The notes below the pieces were generated by a model, which was not told the DNA's origin, searched no databases, and was given only the letters and a program-made list of their open reading frames with translations. Made by a program: the position numbers and the translations under genes. A stretch of DNA of 64,000 nt from Takakia lepidozioides (Eukaryota; Streptophyta; Takakiopsida; Takakiales; Takakiaceae). Positions 24,051-35,319 of the stretch are shown here, one piece after another. Every line of letters begins with the position of its first letter. Within the stretch, counting starts at the first letter, position 1. Where the stretch lies: the NCBI GenBank assembly GCA_030704615.1, contig CM060732.1, positions 13,516,001 to 13,580,000 of the forward strand, in the 5' to 3' direction.

Positions 24051-24077
24051 CAGGGGTTGGCATATTATGCCTCCCCG
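24051..24077 (+). repeat. hAT-like terminal motif, copy 2
   Basis: The same CAGGGGTTGGCATATTATGC sequence as near 22530, in the same orientation. The N-terminal transposase half ends right against it. Confidence 0.6.
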
Positions 24078-25187
24078 TTCTCAGTAACCCAATGTTGAGT
24101 GATTCTATAAGAAGAATTCGAGACCACATCATTGAAGTCTGGGAAGTCCTCAGGCTGAAAAGCAATTGCTGGATCTGAATACATCCTATAGACATCGGCT
24201 TGACATATCTTGTCAGCGGCCACAAAATCACAAATAAACACATCCCTTGATTGAGCAAATTTGATGAGGGAATTGACAGCCTCCAACAAAGGCAAAACAC
24301 ATGGCAAACCCAATATGGTTTGAATGTCACACAAATGATCCAGATTTGCCCTCGCTGCTGCAACTGATCCACTGTCAAGTGACATTTTGACAATCAAGGT
24401 TTTATACTCTCCCAATACCCTTTTCAAGGGCTCTAGCATGCTAATCCACCTTGTCTTCACATTCCTCAATAGCTTAAGTCCTTCTGTTTCCACGATCTCA
24501 GCGAGCTTAGTAAATTCAAGATGACGCTTGGGAGAGGTGGAGAAATACCCAAACAATGATTGGAGGAGATCCTCCAACTTGGAGACCATTGGTAGAGTAG
24601 ACAATGCTTGCACAGCCAAGTTTGTGCGATGAGCCATACAATGGACGCCAATCATGTAGGGTGCATGCTGATCCCTAAGTTGCATAGTCACTCCCGTGCG
24701 GATACCTTGGAAAACTGAAACCCCATCTGCTCAAGCCGCTCAGCAATTTGTTGGTCAAACAAGCCACCAAATGTCATTAGGGCACCCATCATCATCCATT
24801 TGAGGTTGTCGGCATTGCTCCCTTCAAGAACACGTTTAATTGTAAGCAGAATTGGAATCCGTCTCCAGTTCTGAACCACATATGCATGAACAGATAACCA
24901 ACTTTGCACCGCACCCCACGAACCTTTCCATTTGCCCCAACAACAGATTCGGCCCAGGGTAGTTTGACAGCCCAAATATCCTGAAAATGACGGTTCTTGT
25001 TGTAGACCTTATCATGTTTCCTTGCCATGTCAAGTGCAGCTTCAACTTTTGCTGGATCCAACAGAATGGCCTCAGGCTCGGAAGAATCCACATTGACGTT
25101 ACTGGACGAAGCAACATCTGTTGCAGGAACTTTGTCGCTAAAAAAATACTTGTATTTGAAGTTGTTTGGCACTCTAGGGGGAGCCAT
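24065..25187 (-). pseudogene. hAT-like transposase, N-terminal and central part, frameshifted
   Basis: On the minus strand three overlapping frames form one protein: 25187-24840 (MAPPRVPNNFKYKYFF, ALDMARKHDKVYNKNRHFQD, a BED-like entry region), 24840-24690 (DNLKWMMMGALMTFGGLFDQ, IAERLEQMG) and 24691-24065 (YMIGVHCMAHRTNLAVQAL, LLRNVKTRWISMLEPLKRVL, LPLLEAVNSLIKFAQ). The HCMAHRTNLA and KTRWISML blocks are typical of the hAT-like transposases related to KIAA1586/ZNF862. Frameshifts near 24840 and 24690 make it non-functional. The protein stops at the terminal-motif repeat, and its natural continuation is at 22546 on the other strand. Confidence 0.75.
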
Positions 25188-25874
25188 GAGACAGCAGACA
25201 AATGCAACTCAAAGTACACCTCACAAAGACAAAGTAGCATATGCACGAACCACATAAACTCTCAAATCTGCTTACAACATACAATGAATCAAAGAATGAT
25301 GTGAGGCTCTTCCCTCCTCCATTGTCTTGTATAGTAGTGTCCTCCATCACGATGACGCCTCAATCCTGACCATGGCATCTCCCCAAACAGACCAACATGT
25401 ATCATAGTAAAGGAATTGTCGACGCATTGCGGCTCCTTCTATTACTTTGAGCACGGAATCTGTACAGTTGCCGCTTAGGTCTATTCAATCGCAGCCTTCG
25501 TCTTAGCTCTCTTTAATCGCAGTCTTGAGTGATTACTGATACTAACATAAAGTGCATGTGAAAGCACGTTCTGCAACTTGCAAGCAGCCCTAAGGCCTAA
25601 AGAGAGGAGAGGAAAAAAATGAAAGAAGGAAGAAGATGCGTGTTTTAGGGTTTTATTTTATTTTTTATTCTTAAGTCCTAAACTTGCTGACATGTGTCCT
25701 TTCATCCCAAAAACAATGAATAAATGACATTCTCATTCCGTTTTTGTAACCCTCTGCCACCCTTTTGATTATCATCCTCCTCTGCAGTCACCCTTTTGCC
25801 CTCCTCCGCGGCCACCTTTTCATATTTAGGAACTTTATCACCCAAACCAGGTTGCTATCAAAAAACGTTGAGGT

Positions 25875-25940
25875 GTCAGGAACTGAACACCAAGTCAATT
25901 GACTAGAAATGGAGGTCTCTACCACTAAGCTACCATACAC
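25875..25940 (-). mobile_element. tRNA-derived SINE-like remnant
   Basis: On the minus strand GTAGCTTAGTGGTAGAGACC (A-box-like) is followed about 35 nt later by GGTGTTCAGTTCC (B-box-like). The spacing and sequence fit a degenerate tRNA or SINE head. No tail or target duplication was found. Confidence 0.35.
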
Positions 25941-25996
25941 ATGTTGTAAATGTATCACTACAAAATCTATCTATACAGACTATACTATACTTACCC

Positions 25997-25997
<1 letters not shown>

Positions 25998-26023
<26 letters not shown>
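25998..26023. repeat. (TA)n microsatellite
   Basis: About 12 consecutive TA units. Confidence 0.9.
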
Positions 26024-26027
<4 letters not shown>

Positions 26028-26650
26028 AAAATGGGCAACATAGCTGGCTCCACGTCCTCCCGCGCACTCGGAATGCGGCGATGTCCTGCACGTGGTCGGT
26101 GGGATCTGACTCCTCTGCTGTAAACTGTCTTCACTCAATATGGCGCCATGTGCCTCCCTGTGGCGGCCCCTCTAGCGAATGGTGGGCCCATCAGATCAGC
26201 TTTTGGCGAAAAGTGATGATTTTTCAGCCCCATTTCCCTTTACCTCTGTCGCCAAGACCCGCGCGAGGTCAAAATCTGGCGATTATTCGCCACTAAAAGA
26301 ATGGCTGCCCGGACGGCGTGGAGCGACGATCTTCAGCATTTTAATTTGCCTCATAATCTGCCCCCAAAATCCTTTACGTGATTCTTCGTAAGATGTGTCT
26401 GATGCTGGGGCCTATTTCTGCATGGGGTGGGGCGTCAAATAACAAAGGAAAAATCTGAACATAGCGGTCTCGGCATAATTGGTCCTCAGTCTCAAATCTG
26501 TGCACTCCGGGCCAAATGGGTTCCTAAAGTCCTAACGAACATCACCTCTTCATGGAGCATGTTGGTCAGACAATATGTTCTCAATTTGACACCTTCTACC
26601 TCAACTCGCTGGCCTCCTTCGCTACAATGGGTAGTTCAAGGGGGCTCTTC
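26024..26650. other. Non-coding mobile debris
   Basis: Bases 26345-26385 (CATAATCTGCCCC, AAAATCCTTTACG) repeat 24012-24040, and GTAAGATGTGTC repeats 22478, so this is probably the other edge of the hAT-related region. No gene was seen. Confidence 0.4.
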
Positions 26651-26659
26651 CACTTCTAC

Positions 26660-27623
26660 ATCTAAGAGTTCACAAGCCTGAGCATCTTACATGCCTTCAT
26701 GCGTGCAATGAGGCCAACGTACCCATGGATCTTGGCATACTCCATCTCCTCAAGGGAGGAATGTCTCCCAAACCTTTTTTTCTACACAAGAGTAGAAACA
26801 AATAAAATTTCGTGTTAGAAAGAGAGAGAGAAGATTAGAAGAAAAAACAAATAAACAAAATCGAGAGGGAATGAAGATCTTACAAAGCGAGTGGCAAACG
26901 ATTTGGCTCCTCCCGGGCCAAACTTGGGCGTGGAATCCCCCTTCTCTAGGCAGAGGGTGGCTGCCTCACAACCCCGAGAAAACTTTGGCTTCTTCTCACC
27001 AGCAGTCGCCTCGGCAATGAGGACCTCCCAAGACTCCTAGGCATCCATCCTCATTTTACTAGTTCTTCATATACATGAAAGCATGTATGAAGAAGATTAC
27101 ACATGGGGAAAAAAATAGAATAAAAAAGACAAGAGACGGATATTTAGATAGCATACACGCGAACAGGTTGGAGGCCTCTTGGGAACGAGCCCCCTCTTTG
27201 TTGCCTGCCGGATCTCCATCCTCGCACTGTATCGCTAGAAATGCCCAATTGCGCCAAGAGCGCCGCCATCTCGCTGGGAGAGGCGGCATCCCAACTTGGC
27301 AAGAGGTTGCCGGCACCAACCAAACAACGTCTGGTCGAGGTGGAGACACCCCCGGTGCTGCCATGAACATGTGAGGGAGAGGGCGCCACAACACCGGGGG
27401 ATAAGGATAATATAGCTGCCGCCGCAGCCTCGACGGCGACCTCATGTTGCCGTGATGAACTCCCCCTAGCATCACCACCCTCCTCCACCTCTGACCCCAA
27501 CCCATGGCTCAAAGTATGTGAGGTATTCCGCTCCACCTTCTCCATCTCTCTTGCCTGAAGCAGGGCTGCCCGTGAACGTTCCATGACAGCCTGAATATGC
27601 GATGATGGGCTAGGGCCACTCAT
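26660..27623 (-). pseudogene. Unrecognised spliced gene fragment
   Basis: The minus strand shows three coding-like pieces: 27623-27144 (Ala/Ser/Gly-rich, MERSRAALLQAREMEKVER, SPSEMAALLAQLGISSDTV), 27050-26881 (ESWEVLIAEATAGEKKPKF, ATLCLEKGDSTPKFGPGG) and 26779-26660 (RFGRHSSLEEMEYAKIHGYV, GLIARMKACKMLRLV). The last two are separated by a GT-AG intron. An in-frame TAG follows MDA near 27042. I do not recognise the family. The 5' side is cut at 27619, where a Ty3 fragment begins. It may be mobile-element cargo. Confidence 0.35.
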
Positions 27624-28100
27624 GTGTCCACCAACAACGACACGTTAGTTCCGGAAATTATCCCACTCGCGAACATTAACTGACTCCCTTTACGCAAGGG
27701 GCCAGTCTCTTGATACAACTCACAAGAGTAGTTGCCTACCTTGCAAGTCTTGGCAACCACCGCTTCCACCAAGCGGCTGATGGAATCTTCGGACAGCTCC
27801 GTGGTTGCCCAAGTCATGTTCAATTATCAGGGTTTCGCGCACTTCTTGGCCATGTGCCCGGGCTCCCCGCAATTAAAGCACACTCCATCGAAGATCACCT
27901 TCTGTCCGCCATAAGGCGTCGCACCTGATTTTCCTTTCGGAGCACCGAGTGTTGCCTTGACGTGTGAAGGCACTCCCTTCGATTTCCATGTGCCATTGTC
28001 GCCGCGTGGCCTATCCCGTTTCTTTCCCGATCGGAAGGAGTCACCTTCCCGCCGAGTCTTCTTGTGGTTCAGCTCCGTACGGCCTTGTCGAGGTAGCCTA
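27619..28100 (-). mobile_element. Ty3 chromovirus fragment, gag end and protease start
   Basis: The minus strand matches the full element at 44980-45440 closely ([54 protein letters not shown]). It ends precisely at the protease active site LLVDT. The right border lies at 28100 in the sequence CCTTGTCG. The continuation of the same protein lies 1.8 kb away on the plus strand (29870-30457). Confidence 0.8.
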
Positions 28101-29040
28101 TACTATATGCACACACAAATGCATGCATATGGAGGAATGTATGCGTGCATACAAATTTTAGATATGCATAAGAACAATTTTATATGCACAACACTTAAAT
28201 AAGGGTACCCAAAAATAAAAATAAAAATTGTGATTCATCTAATCTTAGGGTCCATAGTCAAAATATCAAAGGATGGAATAAGAATATTCCATATAGAATA
28301 TTTCATATTCATTGTATTATTATTCCACATGGGTGAGTATAGGAATGGGAGAGGAACATGTTGCTTTTATGGCTTTCCAACATGAGAAAAAAGGTCGAAA
28401 AATTAAAAAGTGACGAGGCACGGCTCCTTGTTAGATACAAATGGTGAAGGTACGGGTCTTCCAATCGTGGGAGTCTGGTTTGAAGTTCAGAATGGAGCAA
28501 TGCTAAGGGAATGCTAGGGAGCTTGACAATGCTAGGGAGCTTGTTACATAGGTTTTGCAGTATCTATATATCTATCTTCTGAAACATTTTTATTCTACAA
28601 AAACATAATGTCCATCAGAGATAGAACCCACAACCTATCGGGTATCAAGCCTAGTTCATACCACTACACTACCCATTCAGACTTGAAACACCAATGAAAT
28701 AAAACACTAATGAGATAAAGATAGTCACCATGTGTGTACATAACATGCCACAATACTCATAAGGGTTGATCTTACTAATGATGAAATTTGATAGTGCTGA
28801 AGTGCATGTCGAACTTGCATTCATGTAAAGGGATCTATGAAATGCAGTAGAGATCTATGTACAAACTATTACATAGATAAATCAAATGACAGGAAGATAA
28901 CATGAAATCTGATTTCAACACCATGTCATTTGCCCCATTTGTTTTACCTTATACTAGAGAGAAATACATGTATCATAAAAAATAACAAAAATTCGGACTG
29001 ACAATGAGGACAATGTATTGTATATATAATTTCTAATTAC
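28101..29040. other. AT-rich non-coding stretch
   Basis: No exon was recognised. It contains a SINE-like remnant (28615-28680). Confidence 0.4.
28615..28680 (-). mobile_element. tRNA-derived SINE-like remnant
   Basis: On the minus strand GGTAGTGTAGTGGTATGAAC (A-box-like) is followed about 30 nt later by GTGGGTTCTATCTC (B-box-like). No tail or target duplication was identified. Confidence 0.35.
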
Positions 29041-29860
29041 CTACATAACATCATCAGCTGATACTTCATCATCCGTGTCATAAGCCTGTGATTCAGAGGC
29101 ATATACATCCATGAAAGCCTCAACTCTACGCAACCTATCCACGGATTGTCCAACAATAGCTGCTCTTCGGTCAAACAACAGATCATTGGAAAGACCTACA
29201 TCACGTTGTTGATGTATTGAATGCAAAGCTTGGGACTTGGCATACGAAGGTAGATAAAACGATGAAAAAGGACTTTGGGGTAGACTATCGTAGATGGTCC
29301 GCACAATCCCATCACTGCATCACACATACATGTATACTTATGTTAACAAATCAAATGGGAATGGTTTGCTTTGCAAATAATATAGAGATTGCAACAAAGG
29401 GATTGGAGGCGAGACATACTCACTAGGAAGTACTGCCGAGATGAAGACCAAGCTTGCGCGCCACCTTAGGAGCGGGGGGTTCCAACAAACTCACAGGACA
29501 TTGAATGGTTGGAGTTACCACAGATGAAACCAAAACGGGTTGAGTATTTTGAAGTGCAGAGAGACGTGCTGCATACAATGTCTGGTCCCCCTCAAGACCA
29601 AATACGTGACGTCCAGACTCGCGGGCAGCAATAAATGTAGAACCTGCAGGAAAAAAACATGCAATGATGATATTATATCGGATAACAGTTAATGATCATG
29701 AATCAGCTCAGAAGATTTTAATTACAAAATGGAGACCAATGCAAACCTGTGCCAGCTGTGAGATCCAAAATGCGGGAGCCAGGAGGTGAGCATGTCTCCA
29801 ACAACACTTGCATGAAGGCGGGACTACGGTCTCGCGCACCCCTCCAGGCTTGTTGAGGAG
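29041..29860 (-). pseudogene. ParB-methyltransferase family, copy C (C-terminal exons, truncated)
   Basis: Three exons on the minus strand with clean GT-AG introns: 29860-29747 (SPAFMQVLLETCSPPGSRIL, then DLTAGTG, methyltransferase motif I), 29643-29424 (GSTFIAARESGRHVFGLEGD, YAARLSALQ) and 29314-29041 (YLPSYAKSQALHSI, AAIVGQSVDRLRRVEAFMD, stop TAG at 29041). The first two match the C-terminal half of the N6/N4 adenine/cytosine methyltransferase fold, including the acidic residue after motif I that would contact S-adenosylmethionine. The third matches the C-terminal tails of copies A and B. Everything upstream of the SPAF block is missing at the Ty3 border near 29870. The splice sites are intact, so the copy spread as DNA, not by reverse transcription. 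Confidence 0.6.
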
Positions 29861-29869
29861 TTTGCATGG

Positions 29870-30457
29870 GTAGTGCAACACTCCTTCATGACACTGGCAA
29901 CGGCACGTAAGCTGGGGCTCCCGACAAATGATATGGAGGCCTCTATTGAAGTGCGTTATGCCAAAGGAGAACCACAACTGGCGACGAGGTTGGCGTTCGA
30001 TGTTCCTCTTCAGCTGGGGAGTTGGGAGGGACGTGAGAACTTTATCATTTGCGAGATTGATGGAGTGGATCTCATTTTGGGAATGACATTTTTGAGAAAA
30101 TCAGGAGCGGTCATAGATGGCCGCAAGAGAGTAGTCACGCTACCGTGTGGGAATGTTGGCGAAGTTCTACGAGTGTTGGAAACACCCAACCCAGTGGGAG
30201 CGAATAAACCTGATGTCAGCAAAGGAGTGGGCCTTGGAGGAGCCACACGAGCCCCAGGTTTTGCTTTACATAAGACAAGTGGAGGGAGAAGGCGATAGGG
30301 AGCCGAGCCCAGATTGGATCAAGGGGATCTTGGAGAAATACTAGGATGTGATGCCGGAGGATTTACCAAGCGGCTTGCCACCGCGAAGAGGAGTTGACCA
30401 CAAGATTGAGGTGATACCGGGATCGGAGCCGCCTGCCAAGGTGCCCTACCGGTTGAG
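29870..30457 (+). mobile_element. Ty3 chromovirus fragment, protease to RT start
   Basis: The plus strand begins at HSFMTLATARKLGLP, exactly where the minus-strand piece at 27619 stops, and continues through [14 protein letters not shown] and [19 protein letters not shown] to PYRL. One frameshift occurs near 30200. It ends abruptly at 30457, where TTTACTATTTCATGAGTAG begins. Confidence 0.8.
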
Positions 30458-31276
30458 GTTTACTATTTCATGAGTAGAAACCATGAGCCATGAGCCGCAT
30501 GAGCGGTGAGCCAAAGTCTAAGACACGCGGATTTCATGAGCGGACTCCTCCAAATTTGGAAATGCGGCAGATTAAACAAGTATTAAAATAATAGTTTTTT
30601 ATTTGACCATGCCGTTTTTGGAAGTTCCAGATCCTGTAATGCGGCGAAGATATGTCGTCAGTAACAAGTCCGCTCATGGTTTTTTTAGATCCGCTCATGG
30701 AAATGAGTGACCATGCAACGAGAAATCCAGTATACCACGGCAAAAGGACGTCGCATACTGGCCTGTATAGAGTATTCCGCGGTTTTACATGCCTTAACAT
30801 TGGAATGAAGCTGACCCTTTTGCCGCGATTGAACCAATAGAGTCTGCACCAATAGAGTCTGCAATACTTCACAATTCTGTCATCTTCGGGTATTCGGCGG
30901 GAAAGGTTTGCGACTCAACTGGGAAATGCGGTGCCGCATTAAGGTTCGCACGTGCGAAATTTTGGCGAAGGCCGCATCTACCAGTACCTACGACGTTACT
31001 TGGAAATGCGGCGCCGCATTTCCTTGCCGGGGGTCGAATGAGGAAAGCAAAGTTTGGGAGAGCAGAAAAACAGGAACCCTCCAACACACAAAAATACATG
31101 CACGTGGAAACACAAGTGAATGACATAGTATTATCTTAGTTCGAGCAAAACAAGTTACTGGTAGGCAAGACATAAGTCGGACCTTTATGTGGCCAGAGTC
31201 AGAGCTACTTGCAGCAGTACAGTTCTACTATCCGAAAAGGATGGGCGTACCATTGTGTTGGGACCGCAAGCCAAGC
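30458..31276. repeat. Element border region: CATGAGC repeats and palindromes
   Basis: At 30466-30540 CATGAG or CATGAGC occurs about six times (for example GAGCCGCATGAGCGGTGAGC); inverted copies (CCGCTCATGG) lie at 30668 and 30690. Two examples of the 18-bp palindrome family found at 35-37 kb follow: AAATGCGGTGCCGCATTAAG near 30925 and AAATGCGGCGCCGCATTT near 31005. No coding exon was seen. It looks like the 3' flank of the MULE transposase gene. Confidence 0.5.
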
Positions 31277-34200
31277 TCACTGGTCCCCTGGATCCATATT
31301 CAGAAGAGTGTGCACCTCTTGGGGGCTCAACCCTGGTGCATGTATGAAGTGATGAGTTGTGGAATTACACCGGAGTATCTTTAGGTACACGTAGTACAGA
31401 TGCTTGCAAGGGCAGTATGTTGCCCCCTTGTTCGCCATGATCTGGAAGTCGGTGCAATTGCAAGTGGGTAATTCTGAAATGGTGATGGTATACACCTCAT
31501 TGCGAACAGCTAAGCCTACTGTGGCCATCTGATACACACGCCCGAAGCCTGGTGGGGGCACTTCTATCGAGCTCTGGATTGTACAGTTCATCCGAAGTGC
31601 ATTCCCCATCCTTGTCTCGTTCACTTTTGAGGAGGTCGCCGCCTCTTCGATTTCCCCCAACGGTGTGTAGGATGCTTAGAGCTGTCGTGTCCCATTGTTC
31701 TTGCTCTCACAGGGGTCGGTGGTGGAGGCTGTGGAAGCGGAAATGGTTGTCTAGGGACGTCAGTGCGCTGCACCATCCGAAATCCTGCGGCGGTAAGGGC
31801 GTCGGCCTCAACCTGACTCAGATCGCAGCCTGGTTCCACCGGCCACACCGGGGGAGCCTCTGGCGTTGTTTGTATGCCGTACTTGGGCTTTCCATACACG
31901 CAAGTCATAATGTCGTGCCTGCAGAACCAGAACTGGGTGGTTGTCGCCTCCGCAAACTTTGCATGGATAAATCTTCCTGTAAAAGTAGGAGCAGGGACAG
32001 CCCCATCTGGATTCCTCCTTATCATCTCTAAACAACGTTGCCGTGTATCCACTCGAATTGCGGAACACCTGCCTCGAAACGACGGCTTTGTGCAAGCAAT
32101 TCTCCACTGTGACGCAGACACAGTCGTCTCCACAATGGCTTGGCCATACTGCATAACAGTGGGCAGAATCTGGGGCAAGCGAGCGGTGAGAATTTCTTGC
32201 ACGGAATCCCCGCTTGAAGGCAATGGCGATCTGGAATTTCTTGGGCTTCCATTGCTGGAAGACACATTGTGTGGCAACATGACGGGACCTCGAGGTGCTC
32301 TCCGAATGTTCCTGTCGAATCTCCAGGAATCCTCTTCGCACCCAGGTTCCTCTTCAATCCTCCGCCTCACAGGGCGAGTATAGACGTCCCCCTCTAGGTG
32401 TTCACCTCTGCGGTGCAGAGGCGTCCCTTTGATCTTCTCTCGCAATGTTGTCGCCCATTTCAGTGGATTCTTGGACCTCGAAGCTGTTCATACCAACAAT
32501 TCCTCCCTGTCCGGCCCAAAGCCCCATTGTTTCCCGCTCAGGAACTTGTAGTACGTGGCTTGCTGCATGATTGCTCTGTCGATGTCCTCCATTGTGGCCA
32601 TCACTACGTCCACCAGATGTGCGGCAGAAGACGCTCGCCAGGAGGAGTGCACTGATTCTGCCATATTCGTGTTCGGCATGTCCGTGTCGGAATCCAAGCA
32701 CCGCTCCTACAAGGACACAAAAAATGGTGAGGGACCAATGGAAAGGTCCGTAATAGAAAGACAATTGCACGAAAATGATTGTATCATACCTCCCGCATGT
32801 ATTGTCCGAACTGTCGATACCGGAAATGCCACCACCCCAACCAGCTATGCAAGGCTCCCAGATTGGTTGTCTCCACTGCACTTGACGTGTTCCACCAAGC
32901 CTCGATGATAGCAAACTTAACCTCCGCGTCATCAAATGTGGGTGCATCCTTCCACGCCGTACAAAGGACACGGTGTTCAGCCTGGAATGAGCTAGCAACA
33001 AATTTGGTAGTGCAGTGAGATAGACTCTGCATCCAATGGAATCCACAGGATCTCTCTTTCCCCTCCATTGGAACATTGGGGTCCTCACCGTACACACGCC
33101 GCACCGCTGCCCAGTTGGCCTGAGCGTTGTCTACCATGAATCCCCTGAAATTGGGCTCTGCCAATCCCGCCCTTGCCATCTGCTCGTTTATGCCCTCCCA
33201 CAGATGCATCTCCGACTGTGTGTCCTCCCCTTTCATCTCGCAGATTGCAATCGTCATGAGCCTCTTGGAGTGATAGTCATAAACATGCGCACCCATAGTC
33301 ACCCACTGATGGTTTGTAATTCACTTGATGTGATCAAACATCACCCAAGCATTCGACAAGTTTCCAGTTGTCATGCGAGTGACCAAGTCGACTCCACTCC
33401 CAGGCCCACACGTCGACATTTTAAAAATGTAACAACGATCAGATTCGTTGCCTTGCCCTGGAAACCTGCTACCTTGGATGTAGTCATATCCAGTCATTCG
33501 TTTCACCTCCAGGATTGAGTGCATGTCCGACCCCCGGCCGAACTCCTGCTTGCAAGATACGATGTGATTCCGCACATTTGGACTACAAACGTGCGAGACG
33601 GACTCCAACAGGTCAAGCATCTCCTCTTCGTTCAAGGGCACTCGGTCTGAACCATCTTCAAACATGATTTTGCCAAGAGCAATCTTGTGGGCTGCCTTCA
33701 ACTGAATCTGCTTTGGTCTGGCTCCGGGGCTCAATTTCACCTCCTCTTTTATGATGTCGTGTGCTTCTTGCACAGCCTCCCGCATGTTGCCTCTCGCCAA
33801 GGGGTGGAGTGGACCCCAACGTGTATGCAAGCTCTAGTCAAGTCCGGGAGCAAATGGATTACGTAATATTGCTTGGCTCTGCACATGGACATGCACGTCG
33901 GTGGTTCTTTGCAATGTGCGCACTTGAAAGTACCCGCAAGAGCTTGGCTGGAGACAATGAATGGATGATGCGTTGTGCCAGTCTAATCCATCTCGTTTCT
34001 CCGCCCTCCTTTGGAGAGAAAGTGGAAGCAGGCGGGATTGAGGCACCTCAGCTTCCCCGCACAGAGGACGTATCGTACACAAACACCATCAGCAATTTTC
34101 GTGCTACTGGTCTTCGTCACACACTAGGGGTGTCCGTCATGCTTTCGATCCATGTCTGTTAACATCCCTGAGGCTTTGTTTGACGAAGTAACAGGTGGAA

Positions 34201-35147
34201 ACTCAAAGATGACATTGCCATCGACTTCGGGAGGCAGATACGTTACCTTCCTGACTGGAAATTTGGCATAGTCGAGAGCAGCCAGCTCGGAGCAAGAACC
34301 ATCGAGGTGATGTTGCCGTAGGAGCTGCACAATGGACCGGGTTGGAGTTATGCTCGAGGGTACATGCGTAGCACCTGCAGAGACGTCCATGTCGGATTTG
34401 AACAACCGTGTGGAGGACATGGGGACCTCAATGCACTCATCTTCCTCGTCGGAAATGAATACGTCCACACGAGAAGCTATGGAGGGTCTTGACGGTCCAG
34501 GTCGGGAATGATTATCGTTGCATACCTCTCTGTTGGCAGTGGCCGCCTGTCGGTTTCCCGACTCCTTTGTGGATGGTGTGGGCAGCGACTGATTCGGAAA
34601 GGGAATGGGCATTCCCACAGCTCGGTACAGGATGGTGTCTGATGGGGGTACATGCCATTTCATTCCGCAACCTCCATCGTTACCTAGCACGACAATGGTC
34701 TCGTTAACTTGTCCAGGAACATCCTTCCTTTCTTCTTCCAAATAAATTGTGTCCGGTTTGAGCTTGAATTTGGAACAAAGGTAAGTTTCAGTCACTCTGC
34801 AAAGTCCTCCCTCGTTTGGGATCCAGGTTCTCCCAAGTTGCGGAGGACAGCAAACTATAGCGTAGAATTCGGAGCCATCGAAGACCGCACGAAGTTGGCA
34901 AGTGCGAGGTTCAGTATAGCGACTGACCAAGGCTCACAGGCACCACGTAAGTGGATCTGCGGAGTCCATCGACGATTGGAAGTCGCACATTGAAGTGGAA
35001 AGTATTGTTTCAAGCTACATGCATAAAGGTGGGAGGTGTGATTCCATATCCAGTAAGTATGACAATGATGGCCGATTCGGCGACGAAATAACATCTCCTG
35101 ACAGTTTCTCCTGAGGGTAGATCAACCAGTATTCGCGGTGCAGACAT
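31277..35147 (-). pseudogene. Mutator-like (MULE) transposase gene
   Basis: Transcribed leftward from a likely start at 35147 (MSAPRILVDLPSGETVRRCY, donor near 35047). In order: a low-similarity N-terminal region (34930-34124); a zinc-finger-like DNA-binding segment (AHCKEPPTCMSMCRAKQYYV, about 33900); a connector (33830-33324); the MULE transposase core (33320-32784: NHQWVTMGAHVYDYHSKRL, FRGFMVDNAQANWAAVRRVY, CGFHWMQSL, supplying DDE acidic residues); AESVHSSWRASSAAHLVDVV and QQATYYKFLSGKQWG (32700-32490); a region of unknown role (32445-31621); and a SWIM zinc finger, CNCTDFQIM...CPCKH (31470-31390), ending at TGA 31277. An in-frame TGA at 33321 (context DHIK-stop-ITNHQWV) and small frameshifts suggest a decayed or intron-rich gene. 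Palindrome repeats lie on both sides. Confidence 0.72.
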
Positions 35148-35319
35148 GAACGTTCGAACTGACAAATGCCAGGACTGTTAGTTAAAATGGTTAGACAACC
35201 AAGTTGTGCTCATTAAGATAGGCTGCAATTGTGTTGTTTCGGAACAATGTAACCCATTGCATATGGCTGAATGGGAATGCGGTCCTGCATCTCAGTTCGA
35301 CATCATCCTCTCGTTGATT

